Shown here: piece after piece, positions 8,626-16,184 of the stretch
Layout of the letters: every line of letters starts with the position of its first letter
Position numbering within the stretch: the stretch's first letter is position 1
Assembly (NCBI RefSeq): GCF_004368965.1
Contig: NZ_SORO01000002.1
Coordinates: forward strand, 1 to 64,000
DNA: 64,000 bases
Reading direction: 5' to 3'
Source of the DNA: Leptospira meyeri
Lineage (GTDB): Bacteria; Spirochaetota; Leptospiria; Leptospirales; Leptospiraceae
The notes under the pieces: model-generated
Told to the model about the DNA's origin: nothing
The model's database searches: none
The model's input: only the letters and a program-made list of their open reading frames with translations
Position numbers and translations under genes: made by a program

Positions 8626-9384
8626 TTATTTTAATTCGTTTAAGTCCCAACTGTATTCGTTATAAACAATTTTGGCATCTGGTTTGATGGTTTCTTCAAA
8701 GCCTTCCTGCACATACTGAATGAGGGTTGTTTTTTTTGTGAAGTCCGTTTGGAACCAATTAAAAATTTTGCTTAAGTACAGAGTGTTCGTTATTTTATCA
8801 TAAGAATTCTTTTTTGGATTTTTTAAGAATCCAAGTTTGGCAGATTGGAGTTGTTTTTCTAAAGAATTGGGGGTGTAAGCTTCTGAAACCAAAAAAGGAC
8901 AACCAATGGATGCACAAACAATTGCAAAGTGAATCCTTGGTTCATTAAAATCCTTTCTTAACTTTTCATGTTCGATCCAATCCAAATGTCTAGACTTTCC
9001 TAGGAGAGAAAAAAATTCTTTTTTCCAAGGGATCCCGCGCGCTAAATTAATCTTAGAAAAAGGAGATCCAATTTCAGTAATACTCTCTATTGGGTAGTGG
9101 TCTAAAATGAGTTTCACAGTAAAGGCATTGTATGCATTGATTAAAAAACTCATTTTTTCTTTTTCGTTGAATCCTTGGTATTGAGCCTCGGTCACTTTAG
9201 AAAGAGATTCTAAGTATTGTTTTAAGGAACCTTCTTCTGCCTGAATTCCTTTATAAGAAACAAGTCCGTTTTTTACATTTTTTTTAAGAATGGAATCCCA
9301 AACAGAATGTTTATGATCAAAACTTTGGGCAAAGGTCCCTTGCCATAATCCAATACAAAGAAATATAATAAGAAACTGTTTCAT
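8626..9384 (-). CDS. DUF547 domain exported protein
   Basis: From the chosen ATG at 9384 (preceded by GGTGGT) the product has a cleavable signal peptide (about residues 1-19, ending TFAQ). A DUF547 domain fills nearly all of the rest, with its signature HFAIVCASIGCPFL containing two cysteines and an upstream FLINAYNAFTVKLIL. The domain is common in bacteria and also in plants, with no established biochemical role; a papain-like fold has been suggested. It is convergent with the OsmC gene. A longer GTG start at 9393 is possible. Function unknown. Confidence 0.8.
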   Translation of the reverse strand: MKQFLIIFLCIGLWQGTFAQSFDHKHSVWDSILKKNVKNGLVSYKGIQAEEGSLKQYLESLSKVTEAQYQGFNEKEKMSFLINAYNAFTVKLILDHYPIESITEIGSPFSKINLARGIPWKKEFFSLLGKSRHLDWIEHEKLRKDFNEPRIHFAIVCASIGCPFLVSEAYTPNSLEKQLQSAKLGFLKNPKKNSYDKITNTLYLSKIFNWFQTDFTKKTTLIQYVQEGFEETIKPDAKIVYNEYSWDLNELK

Positions 9385-9436
9385 GATAACCACCCGTTGT
9401 TTAGACAGAACTAAACCAATTTACGAACCAGAAAAT

Positions 9437-10138
9437 TTACGATAAACTATTCAAATAACGGCTAATCCCCTGGATCACCGGTGCGGGGATTTCATGTCCC
9501 CCATTAAAAGCAATGAATTCTCCAAGGAGACCTGAATTACGAAGCAACTTTTCTAGTTTTTTTGCATTCGCATAACCAAGAATAGGATCAAATTCTCCAT
9601 GAGATTGGAAAAAACGTAAAATTGATTTTTTTGGAGCCAATTCTTTCCAAAGTGATTCATTTACAAGTGCACCTGAAAGGATCATAAGTCCTTTGGAGAC
9701 TTCTTCTTTTCGAAGTGTTAAATCTGTTGCAAGCATAGCACCTTGGGAAAACCCGCCAAGGATTAATTGATCCCACGGAACACCAAGAGCATCTAACATT
9801 AAATAAGCGGCTTCTCTAGCAACATCCATTCCTTCTGGATCTTTGTCGGCAAAATTTCTAAAATCATTTTTACGAATTGCTTCTTCCAAAGCGGCCATAT
9901 CAATTGGGAACCAAGCTCGGCCTGAATAACCTGGCATAAGAGGTACACTCAAATGCCCATGTGGGAAAACCCAATTGAATTTTTGGTCAGTCACTAACAC
10001 TTCATGGATGGGATATAAATCGAAGGCACTGGCACCATAACCGTGAAACAAGACTACCGTTGGTGCATCTGAATCTCCCTTAACTCGACGGACTTGTAAA
10101 GGTCCGAGGGATTCTAAATCGTTTTCATTATCTAACAT
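9437..10138 (-). CDS. Phospholipase/carboxylesterase-type serine hydrolase
   Basis: The 233-residue alpha/beta hydrolase has an N-terminal VVLFHGYGASAFDL oxyanion segment and a nucleophile elbow GGFSQGAM (serine at about 125). The acid is expected in HGEFDPIL and the histidine is in NGGHEIP near the C-terminus. This is the layout of the carboxylesterase/lysophospholipase (Abhydrolase_2) family, cytoplasmic enzymes acting on short acyl esters or lysophospholipids. Its stop is followed after 3 bases by the end of the dinB frame upstream, suggesting a dinB-esterase transcript. The exact substrate is unknown. Confidence 0.85.
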   Translation of the reverse strand: MLDNENDLESLGPLQVRRVKGDSDAPTVVLFHGYGASAFDLYPIHEVLVTDQKFNWVFPHGHLSVPLMPGYSGRAWFPIDMAALEEAIRKNDFRNFADKDPEGMDVAREAAYLMLDALGVPWDQLILGGFSQGAMLATDLTLRKEEVSKGLMILSGALVNESLWKELAPKKSILRFFQSHGEFDPILGYANAKKLEKLLRNSGLLGEFIAFNGGHEIPAPVIQGISRYLNSLS

Positions 10139-10141
10139 AGT

Positions 10142-11218
10142 TTAACCGAAAAGTGAAGGTTGGTCCTCATTTTTTGAATCGGAAGAAAAGTTCGTCACAG
10201 AAATTCCTAAAAGCCTTATTTTCTTCATTGGTTCTGTGTTTTCCTTCCAAACATTTGCCAACAGATTCGAGGATTGTTGGAAAAGGTTGTCTGCCAAGTA
10301 GAAAACAGATTCGGAAGAAATAGATTTTTGTTTCACAGTGAAATCTTCAAATTTGATTTTTAAAGTCAGTGTTTTTCCTTGTTTATTTTTCCTACCCATT
10401 CTCAATTCTAATTCTTTAGATAAATTCTCTAATGTGAGTAACAAATAAGCAAAATCTTCTGAGTCGTGCGAAAAAGTTGTCTCGACCCCAATCGATTTGG
10501 GATCTCTAAAAGGAATGACTTCCCGATCGTCGAGCCCCCTTGCCATCCGATAAAACACGGCACCCATTTTTCCAAATTCCCCAACTAAAAAAGACTCTTC
10601 CGCCTTTCGTAATTCTGATCCTTTGGTATATCCTAATTGCGAAAGGCGTTCGTAAGTTTTTTTCCCAATTCCAAAAAAACTATACAACGGGATGTCATCT
10701 AAAAATTTTTCTTCTTCTCCCGGAAGAACCACATATAGACCGTTAGGTTTATTTTTTTCCGATGCCATTTTTGCTAAAAATTTATTTTGAGCAACACCCG
10801 CAGAACAAGTAAGTCCCGTTCGATCAAATATTTTTTTCCGAATTTCTTTTGCGATCGTACTTGCTAGAGGAATTTGTAATTTGTTGGATGTGACATCTAA
10901 ATAAGCCTCATCCAATGACAAGGGTTCCACTAAGTCGGTATATTCCAAAAATATAGAACGAATTTCTTTGGAGATTGATTTATACACTTCAAATCTTGGT
11001 GGAGTAAAAATGGCATCTGGACAAAGTTTGTAAGCCTGAAAACAAGGGATAGCAGAGCGAACACCAAACTTCCTAGCCTCGTAACTTGCCGCACATACCA
11101 CTCCCCTTGAATGCGGAGAACCACCCACAACGACAGGTTTCCCACGCATTTCGGGAAAATCTCTTTGTTCTACAGATGCATAAAATGCGTCCATATCAAT
11201 GTGGATGATCTTTTTCAT
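10142..11218 (-). CDS. dinB: DNA polymerase IV (Y family)
   Basis: The 358-residue protein opens with the Y-family signature HIDMDAFYASVEQRD (first metal aspartate at residue 8). The second catalytic pair lies in SLDEAYLDVT (about residues 103-104), followed by the helix-hairpin-helix region and the little-finger domain up to about 340. It performs error-prone translesion synthesis. The end carries a short QPSLFG-like tail, which resembles a beta-clamp binding motif. Size is normal for DinB. No SOS operator was recognised upstream. The downstream esterase gene is 3 bases away. Confidence 0.93.
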   Translation of the reverse strand: MKKIIHIDMDAFYASVEQRDFPEMRGKPVVVGGSPHSRGVVCAASYEARKFGVRSAIPCFQAYKLCPDAIFTPPRFEVYKSISKEIRSIFLEYTDLVEPLSLDEAYLDVTSNKLQIPLASTIAKEIRKKIFDRTGLTCSAGVAQNKFLAKMASEKNKPNGLYVVLPGEEEKFLDDIPLYSFFGIGKKTYERLSQLGYTKGSELRKAEESFLVGEFGKMGAVFYRMARGLDDREVIPFRDPKSIGVETTFSHDSEDFAYLLLTLENLSKELELRMGRKNKQGKTLTLKIKFEDFTVKQKSISSESVFYLADNLFQQSSNLLANVWKENTEPMKKIRLLGISVTNFSSDSKNEDQPSLFG

Positions 11219-11294
11219 TTCTCTTGTATAACCAAATCAAACTTTATCAAAAATCTCTTGCCAAATGTTTTTTGCAACGAATCCTTCATGAATT

Positions 11295-12428
11295 GTGAAC
11301 ACAAAACAAGCACCGAAAATTTTGGTGGTCGATGATAACGAAACCAATATTGAGATTATCACTCATATTTTACTTGGCCAAGGATATGAGGTGGCGGTTG
11401 CTTACGATGGTGAATATGCTTTAGAATTGGCGGAGGCACTTGACTTTGACTTAATTTTATTGGATATTCTACTTCCAGGGATCAGTGGGCTTGATGTTGC
11501 CAAACGTTTACTTGTAATGGATAGGTCAAAAAACACCCCCATTCTTTTTTTATCTGCATTGAATGAAACAAGCGATATAGTCAAAGGATTAGAAACAGGA
11601 GCTGTTGATTACATTACAAAACCATTCCAAGAATCCGAAATTCTAGCAAGGATCAGAACTCATATCAAAATCAAAACGCTAGAAAAAGAAAGAATCGATC
11701 TTTTACAAGCCATTCAAAAAGACCTGGAACTTGCAAAATCAAACCAAGAAAATTTAGTCACCTTCCAATTCCCACCTTCCCCACTTTATCAAATTTATAC
11801 ATCTTATAAGCCTATGGAATTAGTCGGTGGAGATTTGATCACCTACGATTTGTTACCTTCCGGCGATTTAGACATTTTATTTGGAGATGTAACTGGTCAT
11901 GGGATTGCGGCTGCTATGGTTTCTCTTATGGCTATTATTACTTTCAAAACAATGGATAAATCTTTTTTATCACCGAGTGAAAGTTTATATTGGATTCATA
12001 GTACACTAACACCTCTCATCAGCACTCATTTTATTAGCGCAATCTATTTACGTTACAAAGCGGAAGAAAATCTTTTGTCCTATTCCATGGCTGGCCACCA
12101 TCATATGTTTTTGATTCGTGAAAATAAAATCATCAAACTTGGAACAAAGGGATTTTGCCTTATGATGTTTCCTGATCAACTCAATGCGGAAAACGAAGAT
12201 ATTTTTCTAAATTCGGGAGACAGATTGTTTTTATTTTCTGACGGTATGTTTGAAGTTCCTAATGAAAAAGAAGAATACTTAGGAGACCAAAAATTCGCAG
12301 AAATAATCGAAACAAGAATTCATCTTCCTTCAAAAGAATTTCTGGAATCCATTCAAGATGAAGTTTTGGTTTATTCTGGTGGGAAAGTAGCAGACGACAT
12401 GACAATGTTGCTTTTGGAAATCAAATGA
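11295..12428 (+). CDS. Response regulator with SpoIIE-type PP2C phosphatase output
   Basis: Residues 8-125 form a CheY-like receiver with the acidic pair VVDDN, the phospho-acceptor Asp57 in DLILLDILLPG and the conserved lysine in YITKPF. A short helical linker leads to a PP2C/SpoIIE phosphatase domain (about 165-377) containing GGDLITYDL, LFGDVTGHGIAAAMVS and a C-terminal DDMTMLLLE metal-binding motif. Such RsbU-like proteins dephosphorylate an anti-sigma-factor antagonist. The start is a GTG. The next gene, a PAS histidine kinase, overlaps by four bases (ATGA), so kinase and regulator are translationally coupled and probably partners. The target antagonist is not in this window. Confidence 0.9.
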   Translation: MNTKQAPKILVVDDNETNIEIITHILLGQGYEVAVAYDGEYALELAEALDFDLILLDILLPGISGLDVAKRLLVMDRSKNTPILFLSALNETSDIVKGLETGAVDYITKPFQESEILARIRTHIKIKTLEKERIDLLQAIQKDLELAKSNQENLVTFQFPPSPLYQIYTSYKPMELVGGDLITYDLLPSGDLDILFGDVTGHGIAAAMVSLMAIITFKTMDKSFLSPSESLYWIHSTLTPLISTHFISAIYLRYKAEENLLSYSMAGHHHMFLIRENKIIKLGTKGFCLMMFPDQLNAENEDIFLNSGDRLFLFSDGMFEVPNEKEEYLGDQKFAEIIETRIHLPSKEFLESIQDEVLVYSGGKVADDMTMLLLEIK

Positions 12429-14425
12429 TTGACGAGTTTTTAGCCATTTTGATTGCATCTGGTTTGCTGTTTGTAGCCTACTATTATCACAATGCATATC
12501 GAAGAGAAAAAAAACTAAGGTTAATCCTCTTTAGAAAAAATTTAAGTAATTCGGAAGAAATTGAACGCACCATCCGAGAAAAAGAAAAACAATACCAAGA
12601 TATTTATGATACAGCAAACTCTATCATCATTCGCTGGAGTCCAGATTTTAAAATCCATTCGATCAATCCTTATGCAGAAGAATTTTTTCAAATAGGAAAA
12701 GACTCTGCCGAAGGTAAGGATGTGGTATTGGATTTATTTCAAATCCCTTTCGATAAATCCAACGAAGTTAAGTCCCAATTATGGAATATCTTTCACAGAC
12801 CAGAACAAAATATCCGTCAAGAATATGATGTATTCATTGGAGAAAATGATAAACGCACTGTTACCTGGTCAAATCGAATTTTAAAAAATGAATTCGGATA
12901 TCCTTACGAAGTACTTTCCATTGGGAATGATATCACTAACCGAAAAATAGCTGAAGAAAATTTAATGAAGTCTTATGAGAGAATCCTAGATCTCTACAAC
13001 AATGCTCCTTGTGGTTATCACTCTCTCGACAAAGACAATACTATTGTTTCCATCAACGATACTGAACTCGACTGGTTAGGTTATTTGAGAGAAGAAGTTG
13101 TAGGGAATTTTAAATTTAGCGATTTAATGACAGAAAGCAGTCAAGATAAATATAGACTCATTACCGAGTCTTTCCCAAATGAAAACCTAACAGGCGTAGA
13201 ATTAGAATTTCTAAGAAAGGACAAATCTACTTTTTTTGTTAGTTTAAATTCAACGGCTACTTTTGACAAAGCGGGCAATTTTGTAATCAATAAGTCGACT
13301 GTTTTCGATATCACAGATCGCAAACTTGCAGAAGACAAGTTAAACGATTATTCTCAAAAAATCCAATTACAAAACAAACGATTACAAAAAGCAGTAGAAG
13401 CTGCTATCAATGCAAATCGTTCAAAATCGGTTTTCTTTTCAAAAATCACACATGAATTGAGAACTCCACTTCATGCAGTCATCGGGTTTTCACAAATTTT
13501 AGAGAAGGATCCAAACCTTCCCAATCATCTTAAAGGTTATGTTGATTCTTTATATGAAAACGGAGTCCATCTTTTAGGAATGATCAATGACATTTTAGAT
13601 CTTTCAAAAATCGAAGCAGGAAAAATGACGGAGACCCGAGAGTCTTTTTCTCTCTCCCAACTTTGGGACACATTGTTCTCTATGTTTTCTTATCGGTTTT
13701 CCGAAAAATCAATTAGTTTTGAACTGTTGAATTCCTCGGCAATCGAGTCCTGTTTTTATGAATCTGACTTACAAAAAATTCGCCAGATACTTGTCAATTT
13801 ACTGGGGAATGCTTTGAAATTTACAAGCCAAGGTTCTGTCAGTTTAGAAATCAAGGTGACTCGGAATCCAGAACATTCTTTTGATATGGTGTTGTTTATC
13901 GTTAAAGATACAGGGATAGGAATTCCAAATGATCAATTACATTCTATTTTTGAAGCATTCCAACAAACTGAACAAGGAAGTTCTTATAAAGAAGGAACGG
14001 GACTTGGTTTATCCATCTGCCATCAGTTAGTTGAATTTTTAGGAGGAACCATCTACGTTAAAAGTACCATTGGGAAAGGATCAGAATTCGGATTTGAAAT
14101 TCCTTTGACTCGGTTAGAAACCATTTCGAATGAACTAGTAGAAAAATCGAAGATAGGTCCAGTCCATACAAAAGAACTGGGCCAAATCGCAAAACAGGAT
14201 GAGTCAGAAGTAGAGTTTGTTCAAAACTTTTTAAACACTTCACCACAAAACTTAAAAAAAGAAATCTTACAACTGATCAGGATTCAAAACTTTGGGCAAC
14301 TCATAGGTGTTCTAGATGCGATCCAAACCGAAGACAAAGGGAAATTGATCCTAGAACAAAAAGTAAAAAACAAAAAATATAAGTTTTTAATCGATTTGGT
14401 TCAATCCTCTAATCCTTCCGAGTGA
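12425..14425 (+). CDS. PAS-domain sensor histidine kinase
   Basis: The 666-residue kinase has an N-terminal membrane helix (about 4-22), two PAS-like domains (about 55-170 and 180-300), a HisKA dimerisation domain with the phospho-acceptor in FFSKITHELRTPLHAVIGF, and a HATPase domain with N box NLLGNALKFT, G1 DTGIGIPND and G2 GTGLGLSI (about 440-560). About 100 residues of less conserved sequence follow, with no receiver domain of its own. The short outside portion suggests it senses an intracellular or membrane signal. It overlaps the preceding SpoIIE-type response regulator and so probably phosphorylates it. Confidence 0.9.
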   Translation: MIDEFLAILIASGLLFVAYYYHNAYRREKKLRLILFRKNLSNSEEIERTIREKEKQYQDIYDTANSIIIRWSPDFKIHSINPYAEEFFQIGKDSAEGKDVVLDLFQIPFDKSNEVKSQLWNIFHRPEQNIRQEYDVFIGENDKRTVTWSNRILKNEFGYPYEVLSIGNDITNRKIAEENLMKSYERILDLYNNAPCGYHSLDKDNTIVSINDTELDWLGYLREEVVGNFKFSDLMTESSQDKYRLITESFPNENLTGVELEFLRKDKSTFFVSLNSTATFDKAGNFVINKSTVFDITDRKLAEDKLNDYSQKIQLQNKRLQKAVEAAINANRSKSVFFSKITHELRTPLHAVIGFSQILEKDPNLPNHLKGYVDSLYENGVHLLGMINDILDLSKIEAGKMTETRESFSLSQLWDTLFSMFSYRFSEKSISFELLNSSAIESCFYESDLQKIRQILVNLLGNALKFTSQGSVSLEIKVTRNPEHSFDMVLFIVKDTGIGIPNDQLHSIFEAFQQTEQGSSYKEGTGLGLSICHQLVEFLGGTIYVKSTIGKGSEFGFEIPLTRLETISNELVEKSKIGPVHTKELGQIAKQDESEVEFVQNFLNTSPQNLKKEILQLIRIQNFGQLIGVLDAIQTEDKGKLILEQKVKNKKYKFLIDLVQSSNPSE

Positions 14426-14804
14426 TGATATCAATTTTTTGATATCCATTCGCTTTTAATACATCAGTCACAAAAACAAAAGATTCAAACAAAGCCCGTT
14501 TATCAACTTCCAAAACTACACTAGAATCACCGTCTTGGTTTTTAGGAACCAACTGAAATAGAGATTCTTTTGAAGTTTCTTTTCCATCAAAATAGATAAC
14601 ACCTAAATGATTGATTAAAATTTTAAACTTTGGCGTTTCTTCCCCAATCGATTCCGTTTTAGATTTGGGTAGGTCGAGTTGCAAAGTGGACGTAGTTTCT
14701 GTAAAGCGAACTGCCAACATTAAAAAAATCAGCAAAATAAATAAAACATCAATCAGGCTACTGATATCAATCAGTGCATTTGAACTTGATTTACGGAGTT
14801 TCAT
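14409..14804 (-). CDS. exbD: ExbD/TolR-type biopolymer transport protein
   Basis: The 131-residue protein has a short cytoplasmic N-terminus, one transmembrane helix (about 13-33, SLIDVLFILLIFLMLAVRF) carrying the membrane aspartate that carries protons in ExbD/TolR, and a periplasmic domain of about 95 residues. Together with ExbB-like proteins it forms a proton-driven motor that powers TonB-dependent uptake or the Tol system. Its start overlaps the end of the exbB-like gene by 14 bases. No TonB gene is adjacent. It ends convergently, overlapping the histidine kinase gene end by 17 bases. Confidence 0.85.
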   Translation of the reverse strand: MKLRKSSSNALIDISSLIDVLFILLIFLMLAVRFTETTSTLQLDLPKSKTESIGEETPKFKILINHLGVIYFDGKETSKESLFQLVPKNQDGDSSVVLEVDKRALFESFVFVTDVLKANGYQKIDIITRKD

Positions 14805-15264
14805 TTTTGTTCGAAAAATCCTTTACCAAAAGTTCCGAAATGTATCGAATTTTATTTTCGGCGAATCTGTGAAAATAAAGTGAAGGGATTGCCACAAGTA
14901 AACCCGCAATCGTTGTGTTGAGTGCATCTTTGATCCCTCCAGCTAACACTTCCAAGCTGACCTTCCCTTGTGATTCCATTGCTCCGAAAGCGGAATTGAT
15001 TCCAATCACCGTACCAAGTAATCCAAGAAGCATGGAGAGAGAAGCAATCGTAGGCAGCCAATGAATGGTCCTTTCCAAAGGAGAAAAAAACAATTCTAGT
15101 TCTTCATCCGTTGGCTCTTTGGGAAAAAGTAAAATACGATAATCAGAATCCTCTAGTTTTCGAAGTCCCAATACGATTCGGAAGAAAAAATAGAAGGAAG
15201 TCAGGGAAAAACAAAAAAGAAGAATAAAAATCAAAATTGCGGGAATTGAAAATGTCCAATTCAT
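14791..15264 (-). CDS. exbB: ExbB/TolQ/MotA-type proton channel protein
   Basis: From ATG 15264 the product has about 157 residues with three transmembrane helices and the conserved region LGLLGTVIGINSAFGAM followed by GIKDALNTTIAGLLVAIPS, diagnostic of the MotA/TolQ/ExbB channel family. The start at 15264 was chosen because an AGAGGT ribosome site lies ten bases upstream on the minus strand; the open frame extends further, to 15336. It should pair with the overlapping ExbD-like product. The start codon lies face to face with that of ubiE, so the two 5' ends overlap. Confidence 0.85.
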   Translation of the reverse strand: MNWTFSIPAILIFILLFCFSLTSFYFFFRIVLGLRKLEDSDYRILLFPKEPTDEELELFFSPLERTIHWLPTIASLSMLLGLLGTVIGINSAFGAMESQGKVSLEVLAGGIKDALNTTIAGLLVAIPSLYFHRFAENKIRYISELLVKDFSNKNETP

Positions 15265-16006
15265 GGATGTATCGACCTCTATGAACCAATACCAACTCCC
15301 ATCCCAAGAAAAGAAACCGGAATATGTAAGAACCAATTTTGATGGTATCGCTAAGGCTTATGATCGGTTCAACGATTGGAATAGCTTTTTTCTCCACAGG
15401 ATTTGGAAAGATTGGGTGGTAAGAGAGGCTCGGAAGAGCGTTCCTTCTGCAAAATCCGCCTTAGACCTTTGTTGTGGGACAGGGGACATTACCCTTAGGC
15501 TTTCCAATGACCCAAACCTGAATCGTGTGGTAGGCCTTGATTTTTCAGAGAAAATGTTGTCTTTTGCCTTCCGTAAAATACCAAATCAGCCCAAAGTCGA
15601 ACTCCAAATTGGGGATGCAATGAACCTAAAACAATTTGCCGACGGTAGTTTTGATATTGTAACGATGGGATTTGGACTTCGCAATGTGTCGGACTTACGA
15701 AAGTGTCTTTTGGAAATCAAACGAGTGTTAAAGAAAGATGGAGTTTTTGTGAATTTGGATGTTGGGCGTGTGAGACCAAAATTCTTAAAATTCTTTGCCG
15801 ATTTCTATTTTTTCAAAATTGTTCCCCTATTCGGGTATTTGCTCTATGGAAAGGAAAACGAGATGTTTGATTACCTCCCTCATTCCTCAAAAACCTATCC
15901 CGACCAAGAAACCCTTGCAAAAATTCTCACAGAACTTGGATTCAGAAATGTCAGGTTTCAGAACTTTGTATTTGGTAATGCCGTAGCACACGTAGCAACT
16001 AACTAA
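15263..16006 (+). CDS. ubiE: Demethylmenaquinone/ubiquinone methyltransferase
   Basis: The 247-residue SAM-dependent methyltransferase has the UbiE/MenG pattern: FDGIAKAYDRFNDWNS near the N-terminus, motif I ALDLCCGTGDITLRL, VTMGFGLRNVSDL in the middle and the signature near YLPHSSKTYPDQETL before the C-terminus. It carries out the last step of menaquinone biosynthesis (menG) and, where ubiquinone is made, a C-methylation there. Spirochaetes of this type use menaquinone. An alternative ATG at 15281 is possible; neither has a clear ribosome site. The 5' end overlaps the divergent exbB-like gene. A terminator-like hairpin follows the stop. Confidence 0.92.
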   Translation: MDVSTSMNQYQLPSQEKKPEYVRTNFDGIAKAYDRFNDWNSFFLHRIWKDWVVREARKSVPSAKSALDLCCGTGDITLRLSNDPNLNRVVGLDFSEKMLSFAFRKIPNQPKVELQIGDAMNLKQFADGSFDIVTMGFGLRNVSDLRKCLLEIKRVLKKDGVFVNLDVGRVRPKFLKFFADFYFFKIVPLFGYLLYGKENEMFDYLPHSSKTYPDQETLAKILTELGFRNVRFQNFVFGNAVAHVATN

Positions 16007-16017
16007 GATTAAATAGT

Positions 16018-16066
16018 AACAAATCAGATTTATGTCTGATTTGTTTGGTGATTGGTTCTTTTTTTT
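16018..16066 (+). terminator. Hairpin terminator after ubiE
   Basis: AACAAATCAGA (16018-16028) pairs perfectly with TCTGATTTGTT (16035-16045) around a 6-base loop just after the ubiE stop. A run of eight T's follows about ten bases later, a longer gap than in a classical terminator, so the function is likely but not certain. Confidence 0.55.
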
Positions 16067-16184
16067 AATCGATGTCCGTACATCTCCCCAAAAATCCAAT
16101 GGATTTCCCTAAATTTGATTAAATCGGCGTTGTTTTTTTAGGTATTTTGTCGTTTAATTCCCTATGCAGGTAGGATTTCTCAAC

